A DNA stretch of 6,319 bases, from assembly GCA_016196505.1 (NCBI GenBank), contig JACPXO010000021.1, positions 1 through 6,319 on the forward strand, in the 5' to 3' direction. The stretch comes from Candidatus Omnitrophota bacterium (lineage in GTDB: Bacteria > Omnitrophota > Gorgyraeia > 2-02-FULL-51-18). Made by a program: the position numbers and the translations under genes. The notes under the pieces were generated by a model, which was given only the letters and a program-made list of their open reading frames with translations, was not told the DNA's origin and made no database searches. Every line of letters starts with the position of its first letter. Positions within the stretch are counted from its first letter, which is position 1. Of the stretch, positions 5,996 to 6,319 are shown piece by piece.

Positions 5996-6274
5996 ATGAA
6001 ACGAATTTATGCCTTAGTTCTCACATTTGTCTCCGGCTTTATTCTGCAGACGGGTGTTTTGTTTGCCGAAGAAGGCCATTCCCATAGCCCATCCGGCGCG
6101 CCTGCCGCCTCGGAGGAGGCGACTGTCACCAAGAAGTACGTTTGTCCTATGCACGCGGACGTCCAGAGTGACAAACCAGGCGAGTGTCCCAAGTGCGGGA
6201 TGTTTTTGAAAGAGGCCGCTCCGGAAGAAGAAACCGGTGCTTCTCACGCCGGGCATTCCCACGAGCACGCATGA
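5996..6274 (+). CDS. Exported heavy-metal-binding-domain protein with His-rich ends
   Basis: A 92-residue protein. Residues 1-24 are a signal peptide (MKR, a hydrophobic core, cleavage probably near VLFA/EEG), so the mature protein should be periplasmic or membrane-attached. The mature part has a His cluster GHSHS (27-31), then the heavy-metal-binding domain YVCPMHADVQSDKPGECPKCGM (48-69) with Cys50, Met52, His53, Cys64, Cys67 and Met69 as likely ligands, and a His-rich tail SHAGHSHEHA (83-92). This domain usually occurs at the ends of copper/silver P-type ATPases and of CusB/CzcB-type efflux proteins; here it stands alone. Copper, silver or zinc binding is inferred; the metal cannot be decided. 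It has its own candidate promoter and overlaps the next gene as ATGA, suggesting a separate metal-handling unit. Confidence 0.88.
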   Translation: MKRIYALVLTFVSGFILQTGVLFAEEGHSHSPSGAPAASEEATVTKKYVCPMHADVQSDKPGECPKCGMFLKEAAPEEETGASHAGHSHEHA

Positions 6275-6319
6275 ACGTCGAGTGGGGCTTAAGAGGAGTC
6301 AGGGAACTTCTTAACCTTC
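6271..6319 (+). CDS. Start of a further gene, 3'-partial, possibly DUF2231-like
   Basis: ATG 6271 overlaps the previous stop as ATGA and opens a frame with no stop to the window end, giving MNVEWGLRGVRELLNL. The tight coupling argues for a real gene cotranscribed with the metal-binding protein. The ending ELLNL followed by a codon beginning with C recalls the start of DUF2231 membrane proteins, which often read LLNLHP before the first helix and occur near heavy-metal-binding-domain genes. Sixteen residues are too few to confirm this. No clear ribosome binding site is seen, so translation would rely on coupling. Confidence 0.5.
   Translation, partial: MNVEWGLRGVRELLNL

Noticed and set aside
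5884..6087. Forward frame of 67 codons crossing the intergenic region into the metal-binding gene
   Set aside because: Its product is Arg/Ser-rich without motifs, it has no ribosome binding site, and it overlaps the signal peptide of the well-supported gene in another frame.
6289..6314. Inverted repeat TTAAGAGG / CTTCTTAA near the window end, resembling a hairpin
   Set aside because: It is an eight-pair A/T-rich stem with one wobble and a ten-base loop inside a likely coding region, with no T run after it; probably chance.

Overview
The window is a compact, all-forward-strand stretch of bacterial chromosome of moderately high G+C. It holds nine recognisable genes and the first 16 codons of a tenth. 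The organism is a diderm (Gram-negative type) bacterium: one gene encodes a signal-peptide-bearing outer-membrane beta-barrel ending in Phe. It makes dinucleotide (guanylylated) molybdenum cofactor, because MobA is present. The sequence alone does not place it in a phylum; an uncultured environmental lineage is a guess.

Region 1 (1-5172) reads as one operon, mog/moaB - tauE/safE - moeA - moaD - moaE - mobA - outer-membrane barrel. All junctions overlap or nearly touch: 14 bp overlap, 3 bp gap, ATGA, stop followed directly by a TTG start, GTGA, and TGATG. Five genes cover the later steps of molybdenum cofactor synthesis. MoaD/MoaE form molybdopterin (MPT) synthase, Mog adenylylates MPT, MoeA inserts molybdate, and MobA adds GMP. 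MoaA, MoaC and the MoaD-activating MoeB are not here and must be encoded elsewhere. Two membrane proteins are built into this run: a TauE/SafE-family anion permease between mog and moeA, and an alginate-export-like barrel immediately after mobA. They are the most interesting part of the window, as they suggest an anion or substrate transport function tied to molybdenum cofactor supply or to a molybdoenzyme.

Region 2 (5173-5810) has two small genes, a GIY-YIG endonuclease-domain protein and a four-helix membrane protein resembling DUF3147. Both look like generic neighbours with no clear link to molybdenum metabolism.

Region 3 (5811-6319) starts with the longest non-coding stretch (185 bp). 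It contains a small inverted repeat, a possible gene remnant and a plausible sigma-70 promoter. It is followed by a small exported heavy-metal-binding-domain protein with His-rich ends, and then a translationally coupled gene cut by the window end. No convincing rho-independent terminator, RNA gene, CRISPR array or insertion sequence was seen.
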